From JBJXHN01 sp046233135 (GTDB lineage: Bacteria; Pseudomonadota; Alphaproteobacteria; Rhodospirillales; Rhodospirillaceae), in the NCBI GenBank assembly GCA_046233135.1, contig JBJXHN010000011.1:62001-126000 (forward strand): a stretch of DNA of 64,000 nt, given 5' to 3'. Under the pieces are notes generated by a model. The model was not told the DNA's origin, made no database searches, and saw nothing but the letters and a program-made list of their open reading frames with translations. A program made the position numbers and the translations under genes. This document shows, piece after piece, positions 51,020 to 60,813 of the stretch; position 1 is the stretch's first letter, and every line of letters begins with the position of its first letter.

Positions 51020-51587
51020 GGCTTACATTGGAACCGGCGTTGAATACGCTTTGCATTGTCTTACCTGGATCGCCGGCCCGCTCGAACGGCCGCCGAGCAG
51101 CCGTGACCTCGCGGAGATGCAGGGCGTCCCGCCCGCATTCCTGAAGAAAATATTCCCGAAGCTGGAAAAAGCCGGGATCGTTGAAGCCACAGGCGGTATC
51201 CGAGGTGGCTACCGTCTCGCTCGCCCGCCAGAACAAATCAGCGTCCTCGACGTGGTGGACGCCGTTGAAGGGTCGAAGCCGCTATTCGACTGCCAAGAGA
51301 TCCGAGGCCGTTGCGCTCTGTTCGATGGCAAGCCGCCAGAGTGGTCCACGCGAGGCGTCTGCGGCATCCATGCTGTGATGATCCGCGCCGAGAAGGTCCT
51401 TCGCAATGAATTGGCGAAGACCAGCCTTGCCGACTTGATGGGCGCGATCGTCAACAAAATCCAACCTCCCGATTTTGCCAGCCAGGTCCACGATTGGTTC
51501 GAGGGCCGACAAACCGCGCGTGAAGACGCGCGGGTCTCAGGAATGCGCACTCGCGCAGCAACCCGCACCGACCGGGGCAATGCATAG
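51018..51587 (+). CDS. Second Rrf2-family regulator, cysteine-containing
   Basis: A 189-residue protein: GVEYALHCLTWIAGPLERPPSSRDLAEMQGVPPAFLKKIFPKLEKAGIVEATGGIRGGYRLARPPEQISVLDVVDAVEG is the Rrf2 winged HTH and dimer helix. Three cysteines (DCQEIRGRC and GVCGIH) could bind an iron-sulfur cluster or sense thiol stress; their spacing differs from NsrR. The ATG at 51018 is preferred over a longer frame because the palindromic operator ends there. It lies 46 bp before an NDH-2-like gene that it probably controls. Confidence 0.85.
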   Translation: MAYIGTGVEYALHCLTWIAGPLERPPSSRDLAEMQGVPPAFLKKIFPKLEKAGIVEATGGIRGGYRLARPPEQISVLDVVDAVEGSKPLFDCQEIRGRCALFDGKPPEWSTRGVCGIHAVMIRAEKVLRNELAKTSLADLMGAIVNKIQPPDFASQVHDWFEGRQTAREDARVSGMRTRAATRTDRGNA

Positions 51588-51633
51588 CGGTTCCAGCCGC
51601 GCACCGTTCGGGCTTTCAAGGAGTAGTGTTCGT

Positions 51634-52848
51634 ATGAAGAGAATTTTGATTGTCGGTGCCGGTTTCGCCGGCATGTGGAGTGCGTTGTCGGCGGCGCGGC
51701 GTTTGGAACAGCAGGGCGTTGGGGCGAACGAAATTGAGATTACGGTCGTTGCGCCGCGTGCATCGCTGGACTCTCGACCTCGCCTTTACGAAGCGAATGC
51801 CGCCAAAATGACGACACCGCTCGGTCCGCTATTTGAAGTGGTCGGGGTAAAGTTCGTGGCGGGCACCGTCGATGCGATCGAAACGGCGAGCAAAACAGTC
51901 AGCGTTGTCGATATGCAGGGACATCGGACGGAAATCGCTTATGATCGTCTGATCCTTGCCGCCGGTAGCCGCCTCGTTCGCCCAAAAATTCCTGGGCTGG
52001 CGGATTTCACGTTCAGCATTGACCAACTCGATGAAGCGGCCCAATTTGAGGCCCATCTTCACAGCCTCGCAGACCGGCCCGATAGTGAAGCGCGGAACAC
52101 CGCCATCGTTATCGGCGGCGGCTTTACCGGCATTGAGATCGCGGCCGAGTTGCCAGCCAGAATGCGCTCGATCCTTGGCGATGACGCACAGGTGCGGGTC
52201 ATCGTGATCGAGCAAGCGGATGCGATCGGTCCAGAGCTTGGCGCAACACCACGTCCTATCATCACCGAGGCACTGCAATCGCAGGGTGTTGAATTTATGC
52301 TTGGCACGTCCGTTACGGAAATCGACGCTGGCGGTGTCCGCACGACAGATGGAACGCGGATTGAGAGTCATTCAGTGCTGTGGACGGGCGGGATGCGGGC
52401 GAACCAGCTTACGGGCCTTCTGCCCGGAGAGCGTGACTCCGTGGGTCGACTTCGGGTTGACCGCGACTTGCGCCTGCCGGAAGCACCGGAGGTCTTCGCT
52501 GCCGGCGATACCGCTTATGCGGCCACGGATGACGCCGGCAATCATGCGATGATGTCTTGCCAGCACGCGCTCATGCTTGGGCGGTTTGCCGGGAACAATG
52601 CCGCGGCGGATCTGATCGGCGCCGAACTGTTGCCTTATACGCAGGAACGCTATGCCACCTGCCTCGACCTCGGCCCGTGGGGATCGGTCGTGACGGAGGG
52701 CTGGGATCGACAAATCCAGCTCGTCGGTTCCGATGCGAAACAGATGAAGATGTATATCAACTCGACTGTTATTGCGCCCCCGCCGCCGATCCGCGACCAG
52801 GCGCTCGCCGCTGCTGACCCGCTGATGAAGCTCAGTACCGCAGTTTAA
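51634..52848 (+). CDS. NDH-2-like FAD/NAD(P)-dependent oxidoreductase
   Basis: A 404-residue protein: FAD motif ILIVGAGFAGMWSALSAARRL, NAD motif TAIVIGGGFTGIEIAAELPARM, and VFAAGDTAYAATDDAGNHAMMSCQHAL. This is the pattern of type II NADH dehydrogenases and related enzymes, with a C-terminal region that may touch the membrane. AAGGAGT is found before the ATG. It could feed NADH electrons to quinone and thereby help respiration when NO blocks other routes. Confidence 0.87.
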   Translation: MKRILIVGAGFAGMWSALSAARRLEQQGVGANEIEITVVAPRASLDSRPRLYEANAAKMTTPLGPLFEVVGVKFVAGTVDAIETASKTVSVVDMQGHRTEIAYDRLILAAGSRLVRPKIPGLADFTFSIDQLDEAAQFEAHLHSLADRPDSEARNTAIVIGGGFTGIEIAAELPARMRSILGDDAQVRVIVIEQADAIGPELGATPRPIITEALQSQGVEFMLGTSVTEIDAGGVRTTDGTRIESHSVLWTGGMRANQLTGLLPGERDSVGRLRVDRDLRLPEAPEVFAAGDTAYAATDDAGNHAMMSCQHALMLGRFAGNNAAADLIGAELLPYTQERYATCLDLGPWGSVVTEGWDRQIQLVGSDAKQMKMYINSTVIAPPPPIRDQALAAADPLMKLSTAV

Positions 52849-52907
52849 CGAAAATTGGGGCACGGCCACGTAACGGCGGTGCCCCAGGTCTGCGGATAGG
52901 ATAGCTC

Positions 52908-54413
52908 ATGCAGCTCGATACGCCCTGGAAGACGGCGGAACTGACGGTTGACCGCGCGGGCCCTGAAACGCTCGTCGATCAGATCGCGCGCCACATTGAG
53001 GTTGCGATTACGGAAGGCTCACTTCCTGCAGGCGCGCGTGTCCCTTCCTGGCGTGATCTCGCGGCTCAACTCGGCGTTGCTCGTGGAACGGTCAGAGCTG
53101 CCTATGAAAAGCTTATTGATCGGGGATTGCTCAGCGCAGCCGGATCGGCTGGAACTCGCGTCGTCGATCAGTTGCCGGTGAAGCCATTTAAGATGGTGCC
53201 CGAAGAATTGATCTCGGAAGACCTGCTGCCGGAGGATGTCCACTTTCGATCAACGAATGCGCAGGTCTTTCAAATGGGAATTCCTGCCCACGATGCTTTT
53301 CCGGCGACTTTATGGGCGCGCTTACATCGCCAAGCGGTGCAGTCGACATCGCTACATACGGGCTACAGCGATCCCCGTGGTCTTCCAGAGCTTCGATCGG
53401 CAATTGCAGCGCATGTCGCAATTGCACGCGGAATTGAGTGCTCGCCTGAGCAGATCATTGTCACCACCAGTTATCGTGAAGGGCTAGGGCTTGCGCTTCG
53501 CGCCATCGCTGCCACGGGAGGACAAGCGTGGGTCGAAGATCCCGGCTATCCCATCTCACGTTTTGCCTTGGAACTATGCGGTATGCATCCTGTCGCGGTG
53601 CCAGTGGATAGCGATGGCCTTATTGTAGAGCGAGGGCGTGAATTGGCGCCGAGGGCTACTCTGGCGATTGTCACGCCAGGCCAGCAAGCACCAAGTGGTG
53701 TAGCACTTGCGGAGCATCGGCGAAATGAGTTGCTACAATGGGCTGCCGCGAGCCGTGCCTGGATAATCGAAGATGACTATCTCGCCGAGCTACACCTTGC
53801 GGGCCGATCGCCAAATGCACTGGCTTCCGGCGCAGGGGCAGAGCGCGTCATCCATCTGGGTACGTTCAGCAAGACAATCGCGCCCATGATTGGCGTAGGC
53901 TTTATTGTTGCGCCTCCACCCTTGGCTCGTCGGCTTATCAATGTCGCGACCTGGTTGACGGCCCCTCCCAATGCCGCCCTGCAACTTGCACTCGCTACTT
54001 TCCTACGCGATGGGCATTACTTGCGTCATCTCCGGCGAATGCGGCGCCTCTACGGACAGAGGAGGCAATGCTTAGTGGAGAATTTGGCAAGGTTGGGTGT
54101 CGATTCTGCGATTCCCGCTGCCCTGTCTGTTCTAATTCCGCTGCCCGATGGCTTTGATGACCAGCGCTTAGCCCTCGATGCGCAAACCGTTAATCTCGGG
54201 CCTGCTCCGCTATCCGTATGGTTTTCTGGTGCATCCCAAGCCCGTTCGGGCTTGCTTCTCGGTGTTGCCAACGTACTCGAACGCAAGATTGAGCAGGATT
54301 GCCGCCGACTTTTAGCGATGTTGGACGGTCCCTTGAAGCGTGGTCCCAGTTCGGCAGCGCGGTTCACCGACTTTGCCCTGGCGAATGAGCTTCGTGGCGG
54401 CTCGATACTTTGA
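52908..54413 (+). CDS. MocR-type regulator (GntR winged helix + aminotransferase domain)
   Basis: A 501-residue protein. The N-terminal GntR winged helix (LVDQIARHIEVAITEGSLPAGARVPSWRDLAAQLGVARGTVRAAYEKLIDRGLL), then a fold-type I aminotransferase-like domain with the PLP lysine in HLGTFSKTIAP (about 323). MocR proteins use PLP or its adducts as signal to control neighbours, here possibly the downstream membrane-protein gene. The aminotransferase part need not be catalytic. Confidence 0.9.
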   Translation: MQLDTPWKTAELTVDRAGPETLVDQIARHIEVAITEGSLPAGARVPSWRDLAAQLGVARGTVRAAYEKLIDRGLLSAAGSAGTRVVDQLPVKPFKMVPEELISEDLLPEDVHFRSTNAQVFQMGIPAHDAFPATLWARLHRQAVQSTSLHTGYSDPRGLPELRSAIAAHVAIARGIECSPEQIIVTTSYREGLGLALRAIAATGGQAWVEDPGYPISRFALELCGMHPVAVPVDSDGLIVERGRELAPRATLAIVTPGQQAPSGVALAEHRRNELLQWAAASRAWIIEDDYLAELHLAGRSPNALASGAGAERVIHLGTFSKTIAPMIGVGFIVAPPPLARRLINVATWLTAPPNAALQLALATFLRDGHYLRHLRRMRRLYGQRRQCLVENLARLGVDSAIPAALSVLIPLPDGFDDQRLALDAQTVNLGPAPLSVWFSGASQARSGLLLGVANVLERKIEQDCRRLLAMLDGPLKRGPSSAARFTDFALANELRGGSIL

Positions 54414-54427
54414 AGGAAAGAGAACGT

Positions 54428-55459
54428 ATGTCGGTATTCAGTCAGGATACGGATCAACTCATGGTGCCATACTCCCGAATGCAGGGGTTGATCCGATACG
54501 TCCCTGTATTGGCCGCCAGCATCTACCCGTTTCTTCTCCGTGCGTTTCATTTTCTGGTTGGCCCGCCGGCCTCACACGTCACGACACCGCAACTCATGGG
54601 TGCTGCGGTCTTCTTGATGGCGGCGTTTCTCGTTCCGATGCTGGGCATGGCCTGCGCGATGATACCAAGGCAGGAAGTCGGCACGAGGAGGCTCGCATAT
54701 GCGAGCGTAGCGGCACCGACATTGTATGTCTTCCTGGGCGTTGTCCAAACGCTGGCAGGCAGCCCGATACCTGATGAATTGGTCTGGGTTCTGCTCTGGT
54801 TCGGAGCGGGAGTTTGGCTGGCTACCACCCGTCCAGCCGCTCGGGCCGAAACGCAGAATCCCGATCTCGGTCGCTGGCGGGTGGCACATGGCATCGCCGG
54901 ATCGATCGTCCTGATCTATGTTCTGTTTCACATCGCCAACCACCTCTTCGGCCTGCTTGGCCCCGAGGCGCACGCCGTGGTCATGGATATAGGCCGCCAT
55001 GTCTACCGTGCGCCAATAATCGAACCCCTTCTGATGCTCGCCTTTTTGTTCCAGGTTGCAAGCGGACTTTATCTGGCGTGGCGTTGGAGTACTGTCGATG
55101 TTGACTTCTATCGTCTGATGCAGCTTGCCTCGGGCGTTTACCTGTCGGTTTTCGTGCTGGGGCACATGAACTCCGTCTTCATTTATGCGCGCGCCTATTT
55201 GGAAATTCCGACCGACTGGGCGTTCGCCACAGGAGCCCCTACCGGCATTATTCATGACGCTTGGAACATCCGGCTGCTACCGCACTATACGCTCGGCGTG
55301 TTCTTCGTAATGACGCATCTGGCCTCTGGCCTCCGTGGAGTTCTGATCGCCCATGGCACCGCTCGGTCTACAGCAAATCGCCTATGGGCGGCTGGCACCG
55401 TGGCAAGCGCCGCCATAGCTATATTGATTATCGCAGGTATGTGCGGCCTGAGAGTTTGA
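54428..55459 (+). CDS. Histidine-rich polytopic membrane protein, cytochrome-b-like
   Basis: A 343-residue protein with about nine hydrophobic segments. Histidines sit in membrane helices (RWRVAHGIAGSIVLIYVLFHIANHLFGLLG; YLSVFVLGHMNSVF; GVFFVMTHLASGLRG), as in haem-b proteins such as the succinate-dehydrogenase membrane subunits. I infer a quinone- or haem-linked electron carrier, not a proven one. The ATG follows GAAGGAAAGAG and lies 14 bp after the MocR gene. Confidence 0.7.
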   Translation: MSVFSQDTDQLMVPYSRMQGLIRYVPVLAASIYPFLLRAFHFLVGPPASHVTTPQLMGAAVFLMAAFLVPMLGMACAMIPRQEVGTRRLAYASVAAPTLYVFLGVVQTLAGSPIPDELVWVLLWFGAGVWLATTRPAARAETQNPDLGRWRVAHGIAGSIVLIYVLFHIANHLFGLLGPEAHAVVMDIGRHVYRAPIIEPLLMLAFLFQVASGLYLAWRWSTVDVDFYRLMQLASGVYLSVFVLGHMNSVFIYARAYLEIPTDWAFATGAPTGIIHDAWNIRLLPHYTLGVFFVMTHLASGLRGVLIAHGTARSTANRLWAAGTVASAAIAILIIAGMCGLRV

Positions 55460-55771
55460 CGACGCTGGCCATTCATAGCTGGCAAATCATCATCGGAATG
55501 GTGGTGCGGTCGCCGGTGTTGGCGATACCGTCCCTCACGGTCGCAACCAATTGTTAAAACCGTGCGGCAGTCTGGCGCCTGCGTGCGCCCATGCTTCGAC
55601 AGTTTGCCGAGGTCTGGGCATGGTACAGCCATTATTTGGAAAATTGATCCTGATCGAGCCGTTCGCAACGGCATAGCTTTCCCAAACTGTGGAACGGACA
55701 AGTGTGCGTCTCGACGCGCCGTGTGTGGCGGAGAAAGCTATGGAGATAGGGGTGTTTCTGGCCGGGGCTAA
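55460..55771. other. 312-bp spacer before the LysR gene
   Basis: No credible gene. It is the junction between the redox cargo and the transfer operon. Small frames in it have improbable composition. Confidence 0.5.
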
Positions 55772-55774
55772 GTG

Positions 55775-56728
55775 ATGCGGCGGCGTTCCGCACCGATGAT
55801 CGACCGCCAACGGGGAATGCCGATTGCGCTCGGCTCGCGAATTCCTCTCACGTCTCTCATCCAGGCGCTGGCCGTTGCCGAGCATCTGAGCTTCTACCGC
55901 GCCGCCAATGCCCTCGGCGTCAGCCAGTCGAGCGTCAGCGCCCGAATAAAGGCGCTGGAGGAGGACCTTGGCATTCTCCTGTTCGAGCGCAACACACGAG
56001 GCGTCCGGCTCACTGAAGCCGGACGCCTCTTTGTTGAACGGGTATCAGCCGGCGTCGATCACCTCGACTATGCTGTAAAGTCTGCCGGCATGGCGGCCCT
56101 GGGAGAGTGCGGCCGTCTGCGCATAGGCGTCCACGGCCTGATCCCCCATAGTTTCCTCGCCAAGCTGATCGGCCGATTCCGCGAGACCTATCCCGGTATG
56201 GAAATCGATATCGCCGAGAGCACGGCGCGGGAGGCGATCGCCCAATTGCGGGCCGATCAACTCGACATCGCATTCGTGGTTGGTAATCATGACCCACCGG
56301 GTTGCCACTCCCGGCGCATTTGGACCGAGCCGCTTGTCGTGGCCATGCCGGATCGAAATCCGCTTGCCGCGCGGGAGCGTATCACCTGGGCCGAACTGGC
56401 TGATGAGACCTTTCTCATCCGGCCCGGTGGTCCCGGACCGCAGGTTTACGACCATATCCTTATCCGGTTATCGGGTCGGTTGTCGGCACCGTCGTTCCTG
56501 CGCGTTAGTGTCGAACGGGCTTCGCTGCTTTCCATGGTGGGGCAGGGCTTCGGCGTCACTTTGCTCGGAGAAGCGTCAAGCCTGTCACCCGTAGCTGGCG
56601 TGGGCTTCCTGCCAATCGCAGACGAGCCAGAACCTATTGTGTTCTCAGCCGTGTGGTCGCCATTCAATCGAAGCACCGCCCTCCGAAACTTGCTCGATCT
56701 TGCCGACGAGATGAGGCGATCACTCTAA
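55775..56728 (+). CDS. LysR-family transcription regulator next to traG
   Basis: A 317-residue LysR protein: N-terminal HTH (LIQALAVAEHLSFYRAANALGVSQSSVSARIKALEEDLGILLFERNTRGVRLTEAGRLF) and substrate-binding domain (GRLRIGVHGLIPHSFLAKLIGRFRETYPGMEIDI). ATG 55775 is used; a GTG is three bases upstream. LysR genes are often found in front of the traG-trb operon in this ICE type and probably tune transfer genes. Confidence 0.88.
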   Translation: MRRRSAPMIDRQRGMPIALGSRIPLTSLIQALAVAEHLSFYRAANALGVSQSSVSARIKALEEDLGILLFERNTRGVRLTEAGRLFVERVSAGVDHLDYAVKSAGMAALGECGRLRIGVHGLIPHSFLAKLIGRFRETYPGMEIDIAESTAREAIAQLRADQLDIAFVVGNHDPPGCHSRRIWTEPLVVAMPDRNPLAARERITWAELADETFLIRPGGPGPQVYDHILIRLSGRLSAPSFLRVSVERASLLSMVGQGFGVTLLGEASSLSPVAGVGFLPIADEPEPIVFSAVWSPFNRSTALRNLLDLADEMRRSL

Positions 56729-56892
56729 GCCGTTTAATCCTCCACGCCCGAGACGACCCCCAAGCACCATCGTGACCATCCTATTTGCCGCAGTTCCTAT
56801 CCGTCCGCCCCCCGACCTCATAATACCTGTTGCACCTTCCGAAAACGCCCATTCTCTGATCGGCTCCGTCTCTTTTGCCGATTGGAGTCTAT

Positions 56893-58881
56893 ATGCGTGG
56901 AGGCCGAATACTCTGGGGCCAGATCATTGTCGTGTTCACCATCGTCGTGGTGATGGTCTGGGCTGCAACGCAATGGGTGGCTTTCCGGCTCGGCTTCCAG
57001 CCCCAGCTCGGCAACCCCTGGTTCGATATTGCCGGATGGCCATTCTATTATCCACCTGCCTTCTTCTGGTGGTGGTTTTCCTATGACGCCTATGCGCCCG
57101 GCATCTTTACCGAAGGCGCGTTCATCGCCACGGCAGGAGCGGTTCTTGCCATAGCTGCCGCCTTCCTCATGTCGATCATCCGGGCACGGGAAGCCCGCAA
57201 TGTCGCCACCTATGGTTCGGCGCGGTGGGCCGAGGACAAGGAAATCCATGCTGCCGGCCTGCTTGGGCCAGATGGCGTCGTGCTGGGGCAGCACCGCAAG
57301 GATTATTTGCGTCATGACGGCCCCGAGCATGTGTTGTGTTTTGCGCCAACCCGATCAGGCAAGGGTGTTGGCCTTGTGGTGCCGACGCTGCTGACCTGGC
57401 CGGGAAGCTGCATTGTCCATGACATCAAAGGCGAGAACTGGAACCTGACAGCGGGCTTCCGGTCAAGGCATGGTCGTGTCCTGCTGTTCGATCCGACCAA
57501 TGTGCAGTCGGCAGCTTACAATCCGCTTCTGGAAGTACGGCAGGGTGAATGGGAAGTCCGCGATGTCCAGAACATCGCGGACATCCTGGTTGATCCCGAA
57601 GGTTCGCTCGACAAGCGCAACCATTGGGAAAAAACCAGCCACTCGCTCCTTGTCGGCGCGATCCTGCACGTTCTCTATGCCGAGAAAGAAAAGACACTGG
57701 CTGGTGTCGCCAATTTCCTGTCAGATCCGCGCCGTCCGGTCGAGGCGACGTTACGGGCCATGATGGACACGCCGCATCTGGGGGAAGCCGGTGTGCATCC
57801 CGTCATTGCCTCGTCTGCGCGTGAGCTTTTGAACAAATCCGAGAACGAACGCTCCGGCGTGCTTTCGACCGCCATGTCGTTTCTCGGTCTTTACCGAGAC
57901 CCGGTTGTGGCCCGCGTGACGGCGCGCTGCGATTGGCGCATCGCCGATCTGGTCGGTGCAAAAGAACCAGTCAGCCTCTTTCTCGTCGTACCGCCCTCGG
58001 ACATCAACCGCACCAAACCGCTGATCCGCCTTATCCTCAATCAGGTCGGGCGGCGGCTGACCGAGGAACTGGAAACCTCCGGCAAGCGGCATCGGCTGCT
58101 GTTGATGCTCGATGAGTTCCCCGCACTCGGACGACTGGATTTCTTTGAATCCGCGCTGGCCTTCATGGCCGGCTACGGTCTGAAAGCGTTCCTGATTGCC
58201 CAATCCCTGAACCAGATCGAGCGCGCCTATGGGCAGAACAATGCCATCCTCGACAATTGCCATGTGCGCGTTGCCTTTGCGGCCAATGACGAACGCACTG
58301 CCAAGCGGATCAGCGATGCGCTCGGTACGGCCACGGAAATGCGCGATTCCACGAACTATGCAGGCCATCGCCTCGCGCCATGGCTGGGGCACCTCATGGT
58401 GTCGCGGCAGGAAACGGCGCGGCCACTCCTGACGCCCGGCGAAATCATGCAGCTTCCGCCCACCGACGAGATCGTCATGGTGGCGGGCGTGCCGCCGATC
58501 CGTGCTGCCAAGGCACGCTATTACGCCGATGCCCGGCTTCAGGAGCGCGTGATTTCACCGCCCGATCTGCGCAAGCAGCCGGTGAAAATTACAACTTCGG
58601 CGCAGGACGACTGGACAAGCCGCGTTGTTGCGGCTGCGACCGGCAATGTCTCCGCACCAGATACATCCGATGAGGATCCGGCCAATGCAGGTATCCGGCG
58701 TGAACCGGAGCTGCCCGAGCATGAGGAAATCATCACGCCACCTCCGCCACCATCGCAGGAGTTCGATTTTCTCGATGATGAGCCGGACGTCGATGCCGCC
58801 AAGGCCCGTGCCATGCGCCAGCGTATGCGCATGGTGGCGCAGCAGGCGTCACTTGACCCAAATGACGGCATTGAGCTTTGA
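56893..58881 (+). CDS. traG: TraG/VirD4-type coupling protein
   Basis: A 662-residue protein with N-terminal membrane helices (ILWGQIIVVFTIVVVMVWAATQW; second near 60-100), Walker A PTRSGKGVG (about 151-159), and Walker B LLLMLDEFPALGRLDFFE (about 402-420). It brings the relaxase-DNA complex to the Trb channel. The ATG at 56893 follows TTGGAG. The C-terminal ~80 residues are acidic and proline-rich. Confidence 0.94.
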   Translation: MRGGRILWGQIIVVFTIVVVMVWAATQWVAFRLGFQPQLGNPWFDIAGWPFYYPPAFFWWWFSYDAYAPGIFTEGAFIATAGAVLAIAAAFLMSIIRAREARNVATYGSARWAEDKEIHAAGLLGPDGVVLGQHRKDYLRHDGPEHVLCFAPTRSGKGVGLVVPTLLTWPGSCIVHDIKGENWNLTAGFRSRHGRVLLFDPTNVQSAAYNPLLEVRQGEWEVRDVQNIADILVDPEGSLDKRNHWEKTSHSLLVGAILHVLYAEKEKTLAGVANFLSDPRRPVEATLRAMMDTPHLGEAGVHPVIASSARELLNKSENERSGVLSTAMSFLGLYRDPVVARVTARCDWRIADLVGAKEPVSLFLVVPPSDINRTKPLIRLILNQVGRRLTEELETSGKRHRLLLMLDEFPALGRLDFFESALAFMAGYGLKAFLIAQSLNQIERAYGQNNAILDNCHVRVAFAANDERTAKRISDALGTATEMRDSTNYAGHRLAPWLGHLMVSRQETARPLLTPGEIMQLPPTDEIVMVAGVPPIRAAKARYYADARLQERVISPPDLRKQPVKITTSAQDDWTSRVVAAATGNVSAPDTSDEDPANAGIRREPELPEHEEIITPPPPPSQEFDFLDDEPDVDAAKARAMRQRMRMVAQQASLDPNDGIEL

Positions 58882-58895
58882 GAGCGGAGACAGGC

Positions 58896-59357
58896 ATGAC
58901 GACGCGCACCCGCATGAATGTCTACTTCGATCCCGCTCTGCTGAAACAGGTGGAAGCGCTGGCATTGCGCCGAAATGTCTCGAAATCCGCAGTGATCGAG
59001 GCCGCGGTCGCATCCTTCATGTCAGGCGATACGACTGAGCGACTGGAAGCCGCCGTGTCGCGCCGCCTGGACAAGCTTGGCCGTCAGTTCGACATACTGG
59101 ACGAGGATGTCGCCGTGCTGGGCGAAACCCTTTCCCTATTCGTACAATTCTGGCTGACCCTCACGCCGCCGCTGCCCGACAGTGCGAAGCAATCTGCGCG
59201 CATCAAGGGAAACGAGCGATTTGAGGGCTTCATGCAGTCGCTTGGTAAGCGTCTCGCGACCGGTGACAGGTTCCTCAAAGAAATATCGCACGACATGGCT
59301 GCGCTACACGACACCCCGCCGGGGGGTAAAACCGAAGGTGACGGCGATGGGATCTAG
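58896..59357 (+). CDS. CopG-family ribbon-helix-helix protein
   Basis: A 153-residue protein: RTRMNVYFDPALLKQVEALALRRNVSKSAVIEAAVASFM is a ribbon-helix-helix motif, followed by a coiled-coil and a C-terminal helix with hydrophobic stretch (LFVQFWLTLTPPLPDS). This gene regularly follows traG in Trb-type ICEs. It may regulate transfer or help DNA delivery. It lies 14 bp after traG. Confidence 0.88.
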   Translation: MTTRTRMNVYFDPALLKQVEALALRRNVSKSAVIEAAVASFMSGDTTERLEAAVSRRLDKLGRQFDILDEDVAVLGETLSLFVQFWLTLTPPLPDSAKQSARIKGNERFEGFMQSLGKRLATGDRFLKEISHDMAALHDTPPGGKTEGDGDGI

Positions 59358-59451
59358 GATTGCAACCCGTCCTATTCACCGCCAGGCTAAGCCGATGGCC
59401 GCACGCGCGTAAACATCTGTTGAAACCGCCCAAAATCAGGTTCTTTTAATC

Positions 59452-59476
59452 GACCCCGATCCGGGGTCCGTCTTTT
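59452..59476 (+). terminator. Terminator-like hairpin before trbB
   Basis: GACCCCG (59452-59458) pairs with CGGGGTC (59462-59468), followed by CGTCTTTT. A second hairpin (CCCCGT/ACGGGG, 59482-59498) ends right at the trbB start. Both may limit expression of the trb genes (attenuation). Confidence 0.6.
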
Positions 59477-59503
59477 GCGCACCCCGTCATGAACGGGGCC
59501 GCC

Positions 59504-60484
59504 ATGACTGCATCACATCAGAAGCCGGAAACGATTGCCCGTGGCGCGCGGATGCTACGCACCGCGCTTGGGGCATCCATCGCCCGGTTTTTGGAAGATA
59601 CCGGTGTGGTTGAGGTAATGCTGAACCCGGATGGCCGTATCTGGGTGGATCGGCTGTCCGAAGGCTTGGCCGATACGGGGGAGAGGCTGTCCGCTGCCGA
59701 TGGCGAGCGGATTGTGCGCCTCGTCGCCCATCATGTCGGCGCGGAGGTTCATGCCCGCAACCCGCGTGTATCGGCGGAGCTTCCCGAAACCGGCGAGCGG
59801 TTCGAGGGGCTTCTCCCACCTGTCGTCGCGGCACCTGCCTTCGCCATCCGCAAGCCCGCCGTCGCGGTGTTCACGCTCGACGACTATGTGACCGCCGGGA
59901 TCATGACCAGTCTTCAGGCCGAAGTGTTGCGCCTGAACGTCGCGACACGCGCCAACATCCTCGTCGCAGGCGGCACCTCCACCGGCAAAACCACACTGAC
60001 CAATGCGCTGCTGGCCGAGGTGGCGAAGACTACGGATCGCGTCGTTATCATTGAAGACACGCGCGAGCTGCAATGCGCCGCGCCCAATCTCGTGGCCATG
60101 CGCACCAAGGATGGCGTTGCGACGCTCTCCGATCTAGTGCGCTCCTCGCTGCGCCTGCGTCCTGATCGCATCCCGGTCGGGGAGGTGCGCGGGGCCGAAG
60201 CCCTCGATCTGCTCAAAGCCTGGGGCACAGGTCATCCCGGCGGCATCGGCACCATCCACGCCGGTTCCGGCATCGGCGCGCTACGCCGCCTCGAACAGCT
60301 CATCCAGGAAGCCGTCGTCACGGTTCCGCGCGCACTCATCGCCGAGACCATCGACCTTGTTGCTGTCCTTGCCGGGCGCGGATCGTCGCGACGGCTGGTC
60401 GAACTCGCTCGCGTCGATGGGCTGGGACCGGACGGCGACTACGCCATTACCCCCGCAACCACCTCAAAAGGAGATCCTTCATGA
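59504..60484 (+). CDS. trbB: TrbB, secretion ATPase
   Basis: A 326-residue VirB11-type ATPase: Walker [10 protein letters not shown] (about 156-164), Asp box [12 protein letters not shown], Walker [14 protein letters not shown], His box [10 protein letters not shown]. It powers pilus assembly and secretion from the cytoplasmic side. ATG 59504 is preferred; an in-frame ATG at 59489 lies within a hairpin. Its stop overlaps the trbC start. Confidence 0.94.
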   Translation: MTASHQKPETIARGARMLRTALGASIARFLEDTGVVEVMLNPDGRIWVDRLSEGLADTGERLSAADGERIVRLVAHHVGAEVHARNPRVSAELPETGERFEGLLPPVVAAPAFAIRKPAVAVFTLDDYVTAGIMTSLQAEVLRLNVATRANILVAGGTSTGKTTLTNALLAEVAKTTDRVVIIEDTRELQCAAPNLVAMRTKDGVATLSDLVRSSLRLRPDRIPVGEVRGAEALDLLKAWGTGHPGGIGTIHAGSGIGALRRLEQLIQEAVVTVPRALIAETIDLVAVLAGRGSSRRLVELARVDGLGPDGDYAITPATTSKGDPS

Positions 60485-60813
60485 TCCGCACGATTTCGCG
60501 CGGCTGCCGTATCATGGCAACCGCTGCCGCCACTGTTTCCATCAGCCTGATGCTGGCGCCCGCCGCACATGCCTCCGGCTCTTCCATGCCGTGGGAAGCG
60601 CCGCTTCAGTCGATCCTCCAGTCGATTGAGGGGCCGGTCGCCAAGATCATCGCCGTGATCGTCATTATCGCCACCGGCCTCGCGCTTGCCTTCGGTGATA
60701 CATCGGGCGGTTTCCGCCGCCTGATCCAGATCGTCTTCGGTCTGTCTATAGCCTTCGCCGCCAGTTCCTTCTTCCTGTCGTTCTTCTCTTTCGGCGGCGG
60801 GGCGCTCATCTGA
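60481..60813 (+). CDS. trbC: TrbC, prepilin
   Basis: A 110-residue protein with a long signal region (TAAATVSISLMLAPAAHASGS) and two membrane helices (IIAVIVIIATGLALAFG; LIQIVFGLSIAFAASSFFLSFF), the VirB2/TrbC pilin pattern. It is processed and circularised by TraF. It overlaps trbB by 4 bp and trbD by 1 bp. Confidence 0.92.
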   Translation: MIRTISRGCRIMATAAATVSISLMLAPAAHASGSSMPWEAPLQSILQSIEGPVAKIIAVIVIIATGLALAFGDTSGGFRRLIQIVFGLSIAFAASSFFLSFFSFGGGALI

